A DNA stretch of 64,000 nucleotides. Source: CAZBXD01 sp965216395. GTDB taxonomy: Bacteria > Pseudomonadota > Alphaproteobacteria > Micavibrionales > SZUA-601. This document shows, in pieces, positions 1 to 8,840 of this stretch. A program made the position numbers and the translations under genes. The notes beneath the pieces were generated by a model, which saw nothing but the letters and a program-made list of their open reading frames with translations, was not told the DNA's origin and searched no databases. The DNA lies in NCBI GenBank assembly GCA_965216395.1, contig OZ244156.1:1364001-1428000 (forward strand). The letters run 5' to 3'. Each line of letters starts with the position of its first letter. Within the stretch, counting starts at the first letter, position 1.

Positions 1-373
1 AAACGCCTAAACCCTTAAGCGGTTGATCAAAATACTGGTTGAGTGAACTGGGTTTAATCAAGCACCAAAGAAAAAATAACATAAGTGTCTTTAAAGAATT
101 AAGTCGGCTAACAGGACCGCCACCAAATTTCAGTATCAACTGATGGGTTTTTATTTCAGGATAATAAACAAGCGGCGCGGTACATATGACTAAGAGATAA
201 AATAATGGATGATGAGGCCATTGTATCACAAATACAAATGGCAACATTAAAAGAAGCATCAGAAACCGATAAGAAAAAACTAAATAATAACCATCAAGTT
301 TCCAACGTTGATTGAATATTTGAAAATAAGCCAAGAAGAAACTGGATAAAAACGCTAATAAAGCCCAAATCAT
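1..373 (-). CDS. Integral membrane protein, partial (3' end beyond window)
   Basis: The minus-strand frame is open from an ATG at 373-371 to the window edge, giving at least 124 residues with no stop. The start is hydrophobic (MIWALLAFLSSFFLAYFQIF), followed by further hydrophobic blocks near residues 40-75 and 105-115 separated by short polar loops, so several membrane helices are likely. The ATG directly abuts the stop codon of the upstream methyltransferase gene, so the two are probably translated from one mRNA. Helix pattern and length so far would fit a drug/metabolite (EamA-like) transporter, but no diagnostic motif is visible and the C-terminal half is missing; the function is left open. 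Confidence 0.6.
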   Translation of the reverse strand, partial: MIWALLAFLSSFFLAYFQIFNQRWKLDGYYLVFSYRFLMLLLMLPFVFVIQWPHHPLFYLLVICTAPLVYYPEIKTHQLILKFGGGPVSRLNSLKTLMLFFLWCLIKPSSLNQYFDQPLKGLGV

Positions 374-952
374 TTAAATCGCTTTTTCTAATTTTAAAAT
401 TTCTTGTTTCATTTCAATTCCATGCGCAAATCCGCCCATTGAAAATCCACCTTTACCATCATTGGCCATAACGCGGTGGCAAGGCACAATAAGATTAATC
501 GGGTTTTTATTGAGGGCTGAACCCACAGCACGCGCCGCACCGGGAATCTGAATACGGCGCGCCATTTCACCATAGGTAACCAATTCAAGAGGTTTTAAAC
601 AAAGCAATTCTTGCCATACTTTTAACTGAAATGGACGGCCTTTCAATAAAATTGGTAATGTTTGATTACAAGAAATGTCTAATTCGCCGTTTTGAAAAAT
701 ATGACTAACAAGACGTTGGGCGCGTATATCATCTTGAATGATTTCATTATACGGCCATAACATCTGTAACTTTGCTATAGCAATAATATCATCATCTTTT
801 TGTGCAAAATTGAAAAAACAAAGCGCATCTTCATACCACCCCGTAAGAACCCATCCCAACGGACTATTTGCAAAGCCATAAATAATATGATCACGACCAA
901 AACCAGACCGATAATCTTTGAGAGTTATACCATTAAGATTCTTTGCACGCAT
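374..952 (-). CDS. ogt: Methylated-DNA--protein-cysteine S-methyltransferase
   Basis: This 192-residue protein repairs O6-alkylguanine in a single suicide reaction. The acceptor cysteine is C158 in the family signature IVPCHRV. Just before it the DNA-binding recognition helix is visible as RAVGSALNKNPI (about 141-152), with R141 the likely arginine finger. The N-terminal 100 residues are the less conserved Ogt/Ada-C RNase H-like domain. Length suits an Ogt-type enzyme rather than the bifunctional Ada, since no AraC domain or zinc-cysteine domain is present. The ATG at 952 is 24 bp from the divergent nth gene, so two base-repair genes probably share a promoter region. The gene is followed without a gap by the partial membrane protein. 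Confidence 0.93.
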   Translation of the reverse strand: MRAKNLNGITLKDYRSGFGRDHIIYGFANSPLGWVLTGWYEDALCFFNFAQKDDDIIAIAKLQMLWPYNEIIQDDIRAQRLVSHIFQNGELDISCNQTLPILLKGRPFQLKVWQELLCLKPLELVTYGEMARRIQIPGAARAVGSALNKNPINLIVPCHRVMANDGKGGFSMGGFAHGIEMKQEILKLEKAI

Positions 953-976
953 ACATATATTTGTTAATCTGAATCT

Positions 977-1612
977 ATGATGAATGCAACTGAGATTCGC
1001 GAATTTTTTAAAATATTGCGCGAAAAAGACCCGGCTCCGACTAGCGATCTGGAATGGACCAATCCTTACACTTTACTTGTTGCTGTTACTTTATCCGCTC
1101 AAGCCACAGATGTTGGCGTTAATAAAGCAACAAAAAGCTTATTTAAAGTAGCTGACACACCAGAAAAGATGGCTAAATTAGGGATAGATCGCCTCAAAGA
1201 TTACATAAAAACGATTGGTCTGTATAATAATAAGGCAAAAAATGTGATCGCCGCAGCGAACATGCTGATCAAAGATTTTAATTCAAAAGTACCAGAAAAC
1301 CGTGATGATTTAATAAAATTACCAGGTGTGGGCCGAAAAACAGCAAATGTTGTGCTCAATGTTGCATTTGGTCATCATACAATGGCGGTTGATACACATA
1401 TTTTTAGGGTGGCCAATCGAACAGGCATGGCCTCTGGGAAAACCCCTGATGCGATTGAAAAAGCTTTATTAAAAGTTATTCCTGAAGAATTTATGTTGCA
1501 TGCGCATCATTGGCTTATTCTGCATGGTCGTTATATATGTAAGGCACGAAAACCAGATTGTGTACATTGTCCCGTCTATCATTTATGCCAATTCGAAGAA
1601 AAAACAGTATAA
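977..1612 (+). CDS. nth: Endonuclease III (base-excision repair glycosylase/AP lyase)
   Basis: The 211-residue product removes oxidised pyrimidines and cleaves the abasic strand. The helix-hairpin-helix motif LPGVGRKTANVVLN (about 115-128) carries the Schiff-base lysine K121, and VDTHIFRVANR carries the catalytic aspartate D139. The C-terminus holds the 4Fe-4S loop with spacing C188-x6-C195-x2-C198-x5-C204. Length equals that of the E. coli enzyme. There are two consecutive ATGs at 977 and 980 and either may be used. The gene is divergent from the MGMT gene, which is consistent with a local repair cluster. No clear terminator follows; the 112 bp up to the next gene are AT-rich. Confidence 0.96.
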   Translation: MMNATEIREFFKILREKDPAPTSDLEWTNPYTLLVAVTLSAQATDVGVNKATKSLFKVADTPEKMAKLGIDRLKDYIKTIGLYNNKAKNVIAAANMLIKDFNSKVPENRDDLIKLPGVGRKTANVVLNVAFGHHTMAVDTHIFRVANRTGMASGKTPDAIEKALLKVIPEEFMLHAHHWLILHGRYICKARKPDCVHCPVYHLCQFEEKTV

Positions 1613-1724
1613 AATGTTTTATCAAAACGATATCGTTAAGTATTCGATAGGTTTTTTCTTTTAATGTCACAATTATTGTTTAAGTTAAATCTATATCAAT
1701 AGAGGATAGATAGGATCTTTTTTC

Positions 1725-2528
1725 ATGAAAATACTCATTATAGATCGTGATCGGTTATCAACACAGCTCATCAAATCTAAACTAGAAAGTGATCATCACA
1801 TCACGATTGAGCCCGTTAAAAAAGATGCGATGGCGCTGCTTGAAAAAGAACATTTCGATATCGTGATTATTGATCCTGCACCACTTCCTTCGGCGAAAGC
1901 CCTCGCCATGCAATTAAGGTGGCGTAAAACCGAACATTATACTTATTTGCTCTTATTGACCAATGAAACAACTATGGAAGAAGTTGTCCGTTCAGGCATG
2001 AATGATTTTCTTCTCAAACCATGTAACCCCAGAGACTTAAAGAAAAAGCTTGAAAACGCCCAGTGGTTGATTAATTTCACGAACAACTTACGTATTGATC
2101 CAGATATTCGTACCCATAAAGACACCTTTGGTAAACACCCATTTCTACAACTTATATTATCAGCTCTTGATCGGGCGTTCCGTTATTCAGAAAAAGCTTT
2201 TTTGATTTTTATCCAATTATCTAATTACAATGATATTTCATCTAAACATACGCCACACGACGCCGATAAAACCGTGGGAATGATCCGTGATTATTTAAGT
2301 GATTTACGCCGAATGAGTGATTTTATTGCCCGTACAAACACAAATGAATTTGTTATTTTGATGCAACGCCCATGGGATGAAACAGAACCACTCGACGCTG
2401 CTGATCGCTTTGTCTTAGCGATGCAAGAATTTGAGACAAAATATAGTTTGAGCAAGATTAAGCCAAAATTTAAAGTTAAGCTTGTCGAACTACCCAGCTC
2501 TAACCTATTGTTAGAAAAGAATATTTAG
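1725..2528 (+). CDS. Response regulator with degenerate GGDEF-like output domain
   Basis: Residues 1-120 form a receiver domain: acidic residues D7 and D9, phospho-acceptor D50 in IVIIDP, T79 in LLLLTN and K98 in FLLKPC are all at the expected places, so it should be phosphorylatable. Residues about 140-255 resemble a GGDEF fold. The segment FIARTNTNEFVILM lines up with the usual ARYGGDEFVVLL, so the signature is NTNEF instead of GGDEF and cyclase activity is not expected. No histidine kinase lies next to it, so the partner is unknown. It may act as a c-di-GMP or GTP sensor or a protein-interaction output. The receiver assignment is firm; the GGDEF relationship is inferred from spacing and the NEF core. 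Confidence 0.75.
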   Translation: MKILIIDRDRLSTQLIKSKLESDHHITIEPVKKDAMALLEKEHFDIVIIDPAPLPSAKALAMQLRWRKTEHYTYLLLLTNETTMEEVVRSGMNDFLLKPCNPRDLKKKLENAQWLINFTNNLRIDPDIRTHKDTFGKHPFLQLILSALDRAFRYSEKAFLIFIQLSNYNDISSKHTPHDADKTVGMIRDYLSDLRRMSDFIARTNTNEFVILMQRPWDETEPLDAADRFVLAMQEFETKYSLSKIKPKFKVKLVELPSSNLLLEKNI

Positions 2529-2596
2529 GAGAAAAACTTTAATTATTAACAAAAGATAAAATTTTTAGAAGACTTTTGCTAAAATTTTTGATATAA

Positions 2597-2625
2597 TTGA
2601 TCAATTAGTAACATTTTTATACGCT
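2597..2625 (+). promoter_or_regulatory. Sigma-70-type promoter for the cysteine-rich secreted protein
   Basis: TTGATC at 2597-2602 and TACGCT at 2620-2625 are separated by exactly 17 bp. The start would fall near 2632, about 28 nt before the ATG at 2660. The -10 matches the TAC-type hexamers seen at other promoters in this window. Confidence 0.4.
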
Positions 2626-2659
2626 TTTACTAAGTGTTGAAACCCTGCAGGTACTTAAA

Positions 2660-4585
2660 ATGACACAAACATTACGCTTTTTCTTTTTCTGTTGTTGTAT
2701 CACGATAGCCAGTTTGATGCTTCCCCTATCAAATATGGCCTATGCGCAAAGTGTTACTTTTGGAAATGACGGAAACAGCAACCCTAATTCTTTTGGTCAA
2801 CCAGCAACAGGCGTTGAAATTTTTCTTGAAACACAGGGCATAAAAGGGCCTTGTGACCCTAATGTTTATAATCAACTTGTTGATGTCGCTCAATTAACTG
2901 CAGAAATGGAAAAACTTGCTATTGATAAAGCTGTTGACCCAAGTGATGACCAAAGTATTTTAACACTTTCTTGTTTTGAACAAGATTTTGAAAAAATGTA
3001 TAAAGATGCCAAAGAAGCGTGGAAAACTGTTAAAGGTTTGAGTTTTAATCAAATTATGGCGACAGTCGCTGATAAAGCGCTCAATAGCTTACAACAAGAA
3101 CTCCAAAGGCAGGCAGGTCGTTTTGCCTGTGAAAATATTCGCAACTTTATAAAAAATCAACTCGAACAATGTTTTAATTTCCGTATTTTTGAACGCCAAG
3201 CGCTGGGTCGCTTTGGCGCGCGTCAGCAATGTATTATTTCTGCCAATGCAAGTGTGGCAATAACACGACATGGATTCTTATACACTGGTGTTGAAGCCCA
3301 AGGAAACGTAAGTGGCCCTGGTGGCTTACAAGCGGGTGTTCTTCTGGGTGTTGACGCGGTTGAAGGATTACAAAATCTGTATTCAAACTGGAACAGTAGC
3401 CAGTTACCAGCCTATCAATCGCAAACAGCACAGTTAGGTTTAGGATGTGATCCACTTGACCCGACCATTGTTTCACAATATAGCCAAGATTATTACCAAA
3501 CACTTCCTTCTGATGAAATGGCTGAAAATGTGGTCTTTGAAGGTGGTCAGTATATCTATCCAAATGTGGGAACATATACAGCCACGAATATTGATGGTAC
3601 GACTGAGTCACGACCTTACGAAAATAAGGCAACATGTTACGGCTTTATCGAACCAGAAATCTATGTGCCATGTGGTTACGAAGATGATGGTGTCACACCC
3701 GCAGATTGTGTGACTATTGATGAGGAAGGTGAAATCACATGTTGTGACCTCTCTCAAAGTGACTGTCAGGACGTAGGCTTACCGGCATGTCCATGTACGC
3801 AAGGCTTACTAAATGCTTTCGTAGACGGTGCGTGTACAGTCGGCTCCACAAGCTGTTGTAATGGTGACCTCAACGATTGTACATTACCAGAATATGCCGG
3901 ATTCCCATACTGTGAGGGAACTGATCCAGCAGAAGACGAAGTGGATTGCGATGAGTTGCAAGACGAACTCGCCAGCCAACTTCTTTACTCTGATGATGAA
4001 ATCTTGGCCAATTGTGACGAAAGCATTATCGAAGCTGAAATCCTAGATATGCAAGCCTATTGTGATGCACAAAGCTTTGGCACCTGTACAGAGGATCCTT
4101 CTCCATGTGCTGGCACAGGCGGTGCATTTGCCTCTGTCTGTGTTTTCAATATTGATGATCCTGATGCTCAAAGACAAATTGTCGAAGCCTGTCAACGGGC
4201 TATTACCAATCAACAAATTATTGATAATTTTGATCTTGGTGGCTGTGCGGTTGATCTTGACAATGTAACGATTAACAGCAGTAGCAGTACAAGTACTTCA
4301 CTCAACGGAGGAAGTACAGCAAATAGATCTGGCGGTTCATCCAATAGCGTTGGTCAATTTAGCATTCCAGAAAGTAATTCAGGAGGTCGTCGTTCAAGGA
4401 ACCAACAGCCTGTAGCAGTGCCCACGCCCGTTCAACCAAGTGTTGCACCAACCAGACGTCAACAGCAATCCGCACAGCCCAGTACAGTCCCTTCAGCTGG
4501 AAGCGGTTCAAACTCTGGTAATGGTGGTAATAATGGTGGATCAACCTCTAGTGGTGGTGGCGGATTACTACAAAGATTATTCTAA
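2660..4585 (+). CDS. Secreted cysteine-rich protein of unknown function
   Basis: This 641-residue protein has an N-terminal signal peptide (hydrophobic 5-24, likely cleavage after AYA at residue 29). Residues 60-250 are helical and end in a glycine-rich stretch (GNVSGPGGLQAGVLLG). Residues 326-430 contain fourteen cysteines, including two CC pairs, one CPC and repeated short C-x(6-8)-C spacings, suggesting a disulfide-bonded domain; further cysteines continue to about residue 540. The last 100 residues are a Ser/Gly/Gln/Asn-rich linker ending in GGGGLLQRLF. I do not recognise a family. Export and disulfide formation are consistent with the DsbA-like oxidoreductase at 37.9 kb. It is convergent with the lytic transglycosylase, 12 bp away. 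Confidence 0.7.
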   Translation: MTQTLRFFFFCCCITIASLMLPLSNMAYAQSVTFGNDGNSNPNSFGQPATGVEIFLETQGIKGPCDPNVYNQLVDVAQLTAEMEKLAIDKAVDPSDDQSILTLSCFEQDFEKMYKDAKEAWKTVKGLSFNQIMATVADKALNSLQQELQRQAGRFACENIRNFIKNQLEQCFNFRIFERQALGRFGARQQCIISANASVAITRHGFLYTGVEAQGNVSGPGGLQAGVLLGVDAVEGLQNLYSNWNSSQLPAYQSQTAQLGLGCDPLDPTIVSQYSQDYYQTLPSDEMAENVVFEGGQYIYPNVGTYTATNIDGTTESRPYENKATCYGFIEPEIYVPCGYEDDGVTPADCVTIDEEGEITCCDLSQSDCQDVGLPACPCTQGLLNAFVDGACTVGSTSCCNGDLNDCTLPEYAGFPYCEGTDPAEDEVDCDELQDELASQLLYSDDEILANCDESIIEAEILDMQAYCDAQSFGTCTEDPSPCAGTGGAFASVCVFNIDDPDAQRQIVEACQRAITNQQIIDNFDLGGCAVDLDNVTINSSSSTSTSLNGGSTANRSGGSSNSVGQFSIPESNSGGRRSRNQQPVAVPTPVQPSVAPTRRQQQSAQPSTVPSAGSGSNSGNGGNNGGSTSSGGGGLLQRLF

Positions 4586-4597
4586 ATTTCACGTGAT

Positions 4598-6466
4598 TTA
4601 TCGGTTTTGATAGATCACGTAACTTTCTAAAACACGTTGAACATAGTTGCGCGTTTCTTTAAATGGAATTTTTTCAATCCATTCAATGGGATCATCCATT
4701 AAGGCTGGATCACCAATTGAGACCAGCCATTTATCAACATTTCCTGGACCAGCGTTATAAGCCGCCACGGCTAAAATGATAGAACCATTATATCGCTCTA
4801 TCATTTTTTTGAGATAAAGCTGACCCAATTTAACATTATGCTTAGGCCTAGACAGCAACCAGTTTTCTTGGTGTTCTATGCTATTGGCTTTTGCTTCTGC
4901 TTGCGCGGTAGCAGGCATCAACTGCATCAAACCCAAAGCACCAGCACGACTTTCAGCATAAAGATCGAAAAGGCTTTCTTGGCGAATGATCGCATAAACA
5001 AGAGCGGAGTTAATAATTGATTCAATTTCAAATTCAAGCTTTGGAAATAAGTGATTAATGATCACGATATTTTGCCCTGCCAGCCGCTTGGCAAGAGATA
5101 AACAAATCATTTGCGCGCGCATCTCATGACAAGATTGAAGAAGTGCTTTTTGCTCCTCCAAATCTTTTAATTGCCAAATCAATGGCCTTAAGAACAAATC
5201 ACGCTCTTTATACAACCCCTTTTTATGAAGATAGGCCCCAATCTGATAAGACAGGTATTTCGATAATATTTGAGGATTTACAACAATATGATCAAGTTGT
5301 TTTGGTTGATTTTGTAAAAAAGATTCAACTGATTTATCTGTTTCTAACCCCAGTTCTTGTAGTGATTTTTGGCCATAAAATGTTTGGATATTTTCTGCTG
5401 AGCGATTTAACCACTCTTGAGATTTTATTTCATTCTGTAAATCTTTTGCAGCCAAACCAGCCCCATAAGCAGACCTTGACTTTGAAATTGGTGTCTGAAC
5501 GTTTTGGTACATTTTTTCAAAATGCGATAAAGCTTGATCGGGTCGATTGAGATATTTAAGCGAAAGCCAACCGGCCAGCCATTCACCTTCGGCCATTTCG
5601 ATACCCGTTTCATAGCCATGACCATGAATCAAATCATAAGCATCTTGATATCGTTTTTCATTTAAAGCACGTCTGGCTAAAATATGGCGTTCCCGCCACC
5701 ATTTTTTATCAAAGTTTTTTGGACTGTTCGTATCGGATAATATAAATTCCGCGGCCTGATCGTTTTTCTTAGCTTGGCGTAAATATTTCAAACGTGCATA
5801 ACGCATAGCTGATTTGTTTTTTAAATTATCTGGTAAAGCTTGATACTTATAATCCGCCTTGGGTGAATTCGTTAAGAGCGCTAATTGCGTTAATAAAGAC
5901 TGTCTTTCGCTTTGCGAAGAAACATATGTTATTGCTTGTTCAGCACGCGCACTGCGTTCTATCACAATAAGATTTTTGGCACGTGTTATATGATCATCTT
6001 GTGTTAAATGATCGTACCATCTATGCAAAATTAATTCCTGTTGATCATGATCAAAACTGCCCGCACGCCAATATTTTTTAAGCGTAGATAACACTGTATC
6101 CTGATCCGTATTTTTTGCCAAAATTATAATATGTTTAAATTGGCCTTGATCGGTTTTAGGTGGAAATTTCTGATAAAATTTTAGAGCAATACTTTCTGAT
6201 ATATCATCACCCAAACTAATTAATTCAGCTTTATTAAGTGAATCATTTTTTAAAGGCCAATTAGGATATTTTTCAAAAATAGTTGTAACCTGTTTCAAAT
6301 CAATTTTATCTGAATGAATCATATCAAGCCATGTTTCAAGATCACGCCGAACCTCTTGATTAAGTTTAGTATTGTCTACGGCGCTGATCCATTCTTCTGC
6401 CCTTACTCTTTGAAAGGGAAAAAGAATAATCATCGCTATAATGGCAATTGCACAGGTTCTTTTCAT
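4598..6466 (-). CDS. slt: Soluble lytic murein transglycosylase (Slt family)
   Basis: The 622-residue periplasmic enzyme cleaves the MurNAc-GlcNAc bond of peptidoglycan, leaving 1,6-anhydro ends. A signal peptide (residues 1-23, ending VRA) is followed by a long helical superhelix typical of Slt70 (about 30-470) and a C-terminal lysozyme-like domain. That domain has the catalytic glutamate E497 in IIRQESLF, then GALGLMQLMPATA and AAYNAGPGNVDKW, the three family motifs. Length is close to the usual 600-650. It is divergent from smpB with 36 bp between starts. It is convergent with the cysteine-rich secreted gene; a 7-bp inverted repeat (ACGTGAT at 4591-4597, ATCACGT at 4614-4620) spans their ends but has no T-tract. 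Confidence 0.93.
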   Translation of the reverse strand: MKRTCAIAIIAMIILFPFQRVRAEEWISAVDNTKLNQEVRRDLETWLDMIHSDKIDLKQVTTIFEKYPNWPLKNDSLNKAELISLGDDISESIALKFYQKFPPKTDQGQFKHIIILAKNTDQDTVLSTLKKYWRAGSFDHDQQELILHRWYDHLTQDDHITRAKNLIVIERSARAEQAITYVSSQSERQSLLTQLALLTNSPKADYKYQALPDNLKNKSAMRYARLKYLRQAKKNDQAAEFILSDTNSPKNFDKKWWRERHILARRALNEKRYQDAYDLIHGHGYETGIEMAEGEWLAGWLSLKYLNRPDQALSHFEKMYQNVQTPISKSRSAYGAGLAAKDLQNEIKSQEWLNRSAENIQTFYGQKSLQELGLETDKSVESFLQNQPKQLDHIVVNPQILSKYLSYQIGAYLHKKGLYKERDLFLRPLIWQLKDLEEQKALLQSCHEMRAQMICLSLAKRLAGQNIVIINHLFPKLEFEIESIINSALVYAIIRQESLFDLYAESRAGALGLMQLMPATAQAEAKANSIEHQENWLLSRPKHNVKLGQLYLKKMIERYNGSIILAVAAYNAGPGNVDKWLVSIGDPALMDDPIEWIEKIPFKETRNYVQRVLESYVIYQNR

Positions 6467-6502
6467 CGTTTATGCTCTATTTTTGATTGAAACGAGAAAA
6501 TT

Positions 6503-6979
6503 ATGTCAGAGATTATCAAAAAGAACAATGATACAATCGCGGTCAACCGCCGCGCTAAATTTGATTATCAAATCATTGATACACTTGAAGCGGGAATCAT
6601 GCTCACAGGAACTGAGGTGAAAAGCCTACGTATGGGTCGTGCGCAGATCAATCAGTGCTATGCAGGCATTGAAGAGGGTGAGTTATGGCTTTTCGGTGCC
6701 CAAATTGATAAATATGAACAAGCAGGCGCGCATTTACAGCACGAACCAAGACGTAACCGAAAACTTTTAGTCAAGAGCAAAGAGCTTAAAAAGCTTATTG
6801 GTGGGGTAGAAAGAGATGGGATGACCATCGTGCCGATGTCGCTTTATTTTAACAATCGTGGCCTTGCTAAGCTTAAAATCGGTTTAGCAAAGGGTAAAAA
6901 ACAGCATGAAAAACGGGAAACTATTAAAAATCGCGATTGGAAACGCGATCAAGCTCGAATTTTGAAAAATAATAAGTAA
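6503..6979 (+). CDS. smpB: SsrA-binding protein SmpB
   Basis: The 158-residue protein delivers tmRNA to stalled ribosomes for trans-translation. The OB-fold core is recognisable: NRRAKFDYQIIDTLEAGI near the start, the TGTEVKSLRMG box at about 36-46, and the basic C-terminal tail (AKGKKQHEKRETIKNRDWKRDQ) that inserts into the ribosome mRNA channel. Length matches the family (about 155-160). tmRNA itself is not in this window. The stop codon is followed within 2 bp by three 25-bp tandem repeats and then the convergent chloride channel gene. Confidence 0.96.
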   Translation: MSEIIKKNNDTIAVNRRAKFDYQIIDTLEAGIMLTGTEVKSLRMGRAQINQCYAGIEEGELWLFGAQIDKYEQAGAHLQHEPRRNRKLLVKSKELKKLIGGVERDGMTIVPMSLYFNNRGLAKLKIGLAKGKKQHEKRETIKNRDWKRDQARILKNNK

Positions 6980-6981
6980 AC

Positions 6982-7056
6982 GCGACATCAGGGAGCGTTT
7001 ACACAAGCGACATCAGGGAGCGTTTACACAAGCGACATCAGGGAGCGTTTACACAG
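6982..7056. repeat. Three perfect/near-perfect 25-bp tandem repeats
   Basis: Three head-to-tail copies start at 6982, 7007 and 7032, each beginning GCGACATCAGGG and containing AGCGTTTACACA. The third differs only in its last base. They fill the gap between the convergent smpB and chloride channel genes. There are no spacers, so this is not a CRISPR array. The sub-string AGCGTTTACA occurs again at 18270-18279. Confidence 0.95.
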
Positions 7057-7069
7057 ATAATACTTGATT

Positions 7070-8827
7070 TTATTGGTAAACTGGTGGCGGCACGGGATCG
7101 CCGCGCTCACTGGCCCGCGCACGTTGAATTTCTCGCTGATAACATGAGAGCAAATCTTGGGCATATAGAACACCGACAAGTATTTTTTCATCATCATTAT
7201 TGATCACAGGCGTAATAAGTTGATTATAGACTTCCTGTTGATTAAGTGCAGTGCGTAAATGGTCATCTTGTTTCAAGTGAAGAATATCCTTTTCAAGGAT
7301 ATCTTCTATTTTAAAAGAATTTTCCTTGACCAGATTTTCGGTCATATTTTCAACATGAATAAGGCCAATGAGTTTTTTATCTTCTTCAACAACCCAAAGA
7401 TGCCCCAATGGTGCTTTAAGAATTTTTTTTCGAAGATCTCTTTGATCAATATCTAAAGAAACAACCGCCGGATTTTTGTTCATCAACTGTTTAACAGAAA
7501 GCCCACGCATGAGACCCGTGTAACGCCCTGATTCAAAATCTAAACCACGGTTTTTGAGTTGCATTTTTAAAAAACTTTTCACTTTCAATTCGGCAAGAAC
7601 CGTTGAAGCAACGCCTGTTGCCACCATCAAAGCAATGGTCACAGCATAATTACCCGTCAATTCGAAAACGATCAAAATCGTGGAAATAGGCGCGCCCATA
7701 ATCGCACCCGCAACAGCACCCATCCCTAAAACAGCATAAACAGCAGGGTCTGAAATATTAAAAGCAAAGGCCTGTTGAACCATAGCGCCAAAAAACCCAC
7801 CTAAAACAGCACCAATAAAAATACTGGGCGAGAAAATTCCACCCGCCATACGCGAGCCGATCGAAAAACTCGTCGCGAGAATTTTCAGCACAACCAAAGC
7901 GCCCAAAAAACCAATCGCCAATTCACCATTCAACGCTTGAGTTGTTGTCAGATAACCCACCCCCATAACTTCTGGGACTTTTATACCAATAATACCCACG
8001 GCAAAACCACCAATCATCGGTCTGGCCCATACTGGTATTTTGGCCTTTTGATGTATTTTTTCCATCGAAAAGATACAATAAATCATGAGCATCGCAATAA
8101 AAGCAGCCACCACACCCAATAAAGCAAAAAGCGGTAATTCAAACGGACTCACAACATGAAGATTTTCACCAATTGAAAAAGACGCCATATCCCCATAACG
8201 CCATCGACTGATCATTGTGGCCGTGACAGCCGCAATTACGACAGGTGTAAAAGCGCTTAAAGCATAATGTCCAATCACAACTTCTAAAGCAAAAAACACA
8301 CCAGCAATCGGGGCATTAAAAGCGGCCGCCACTGCGCCTGCGATTCCGCAACCAAAAATTGTTCGCGTTAATGTTGCAGGTAAATTAAAAATTTGAGCAC
8401 ACCACGAGGCCAGAGTTGACCCCAAATGAACAATGGGCCCCTCTTTACCAACCGACCCACCAGAACCAATTGAAATAGCGCTTGCGAGTGCCGATTTTAA
8501 ACCAAGACCCAATCTCATTTTACCAGCCCTAACAGCGCTGCCTTCAATGACATCAGATAAATTTTGTGGACGTTTTTCTGGAAAAGCATGGTGAATCATT
8601 ATACCAACGATTAATCCACCTAATGTTGGCATGAATAATATTTGCCACCACTTTAACTGCCCAAGTTCATGATGTCCCATACGAAAAACATATGTGCATA
8701 AATCAATCATGCCTTGAAAAACGACTTCGCCCAAACCCGCAATTATACCAATGATAACGGCAAGTATAGCAAGAATAAATTGGTTGTTACGAAGAACTTG
8801 CCGAATTTGAGCAGCGAAAAAAAACAT
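7070..8827 (-). CDS. CLC-family chloride channel/transporter with C-terminal CBS domains
   Basis: The 585-residue protein has about ten membrane segments (residues 15-420) followed by a cytosolic region with two CBS-like repeats (about 450-560), which bind nucleotides in related proteins. CLC signatures are present: GSGGSVGKEGPIVH with the gating glutamate E129, FNAPIAGVFFALE, and GGIFSPSIFIGAVLGG. The residue matching the internal proton glutamate of E. coli ClcA (E203) is V183 here (ALEVV), as in CLC channels rather than H+/Cl- antiporters, so passive anion conduction is more likely; this is inference from alignment by eye. It lies 13 bp downstream of a diguanylate cyclase gene on the same strand. 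Confidence 0.9.
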   Translation of the reverse strand: MFFFAAQIRQVLRNNQFILAILAVIIGIIAGLGEVVFQGMIDLCTYVFRMGHHELGQLKWWQILFMPTLGGLIVGIMIHHAFPEKRPQNLSDVIEGSAVRAGKMRLGLGLKSALASAISIGSGGSVGKEGPIVHLGSTLASWCAQIFNLPATLTRTIFGCGIAGAVAAAFNAPIAGVFFALEVVIGHYALSAFTPVVIAAVTATMISRWRYGDMASFSIGENLHVVSPFELPLFALLGVVAAFIAMLMIYCIFSMEKIHQKAKIPVWARPMIGGFAVGIIGIKVPEVMGVGYLTTTQALNGELAIGFLGALVVLKILATSFSIGSRMAGGIFSPSIFIGAVLGGFFGAMVQQAFAFNISDPAVYAVLGMGAVAGAIMGAPISTILIVFELTGNYAVTIALMVATGVASTVLAELKVKSFLKMQLKNRGLDFESGRYTGLMRGLSVKQLMNKNPAVVSLDIDQRDLRKKILKAPLGHLWVVEEDKKLIGLIHVENMTENLVKENSFKIEDILEKDILHLKQDDHLRTALNQQEVYNQLITPVINNDDEKILVGVLYAQDLLSCYQREIQRARASERGDPVPPPVYQ

Positions 8828-8840
8828 CTCTGATTAATTG

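Noticed and set aside
4591..4620. Terminator between the cysteine-rich protein and the lytic transglycosylase genes
   Set aside because: The 7-bp inverted repeat has a 16-nt loop and no T-tract on either strand.
6982..7056. CRISPR array
   Set aside because: The three repeats are directly adjacent with no spacers and there are no cas genes in the window.
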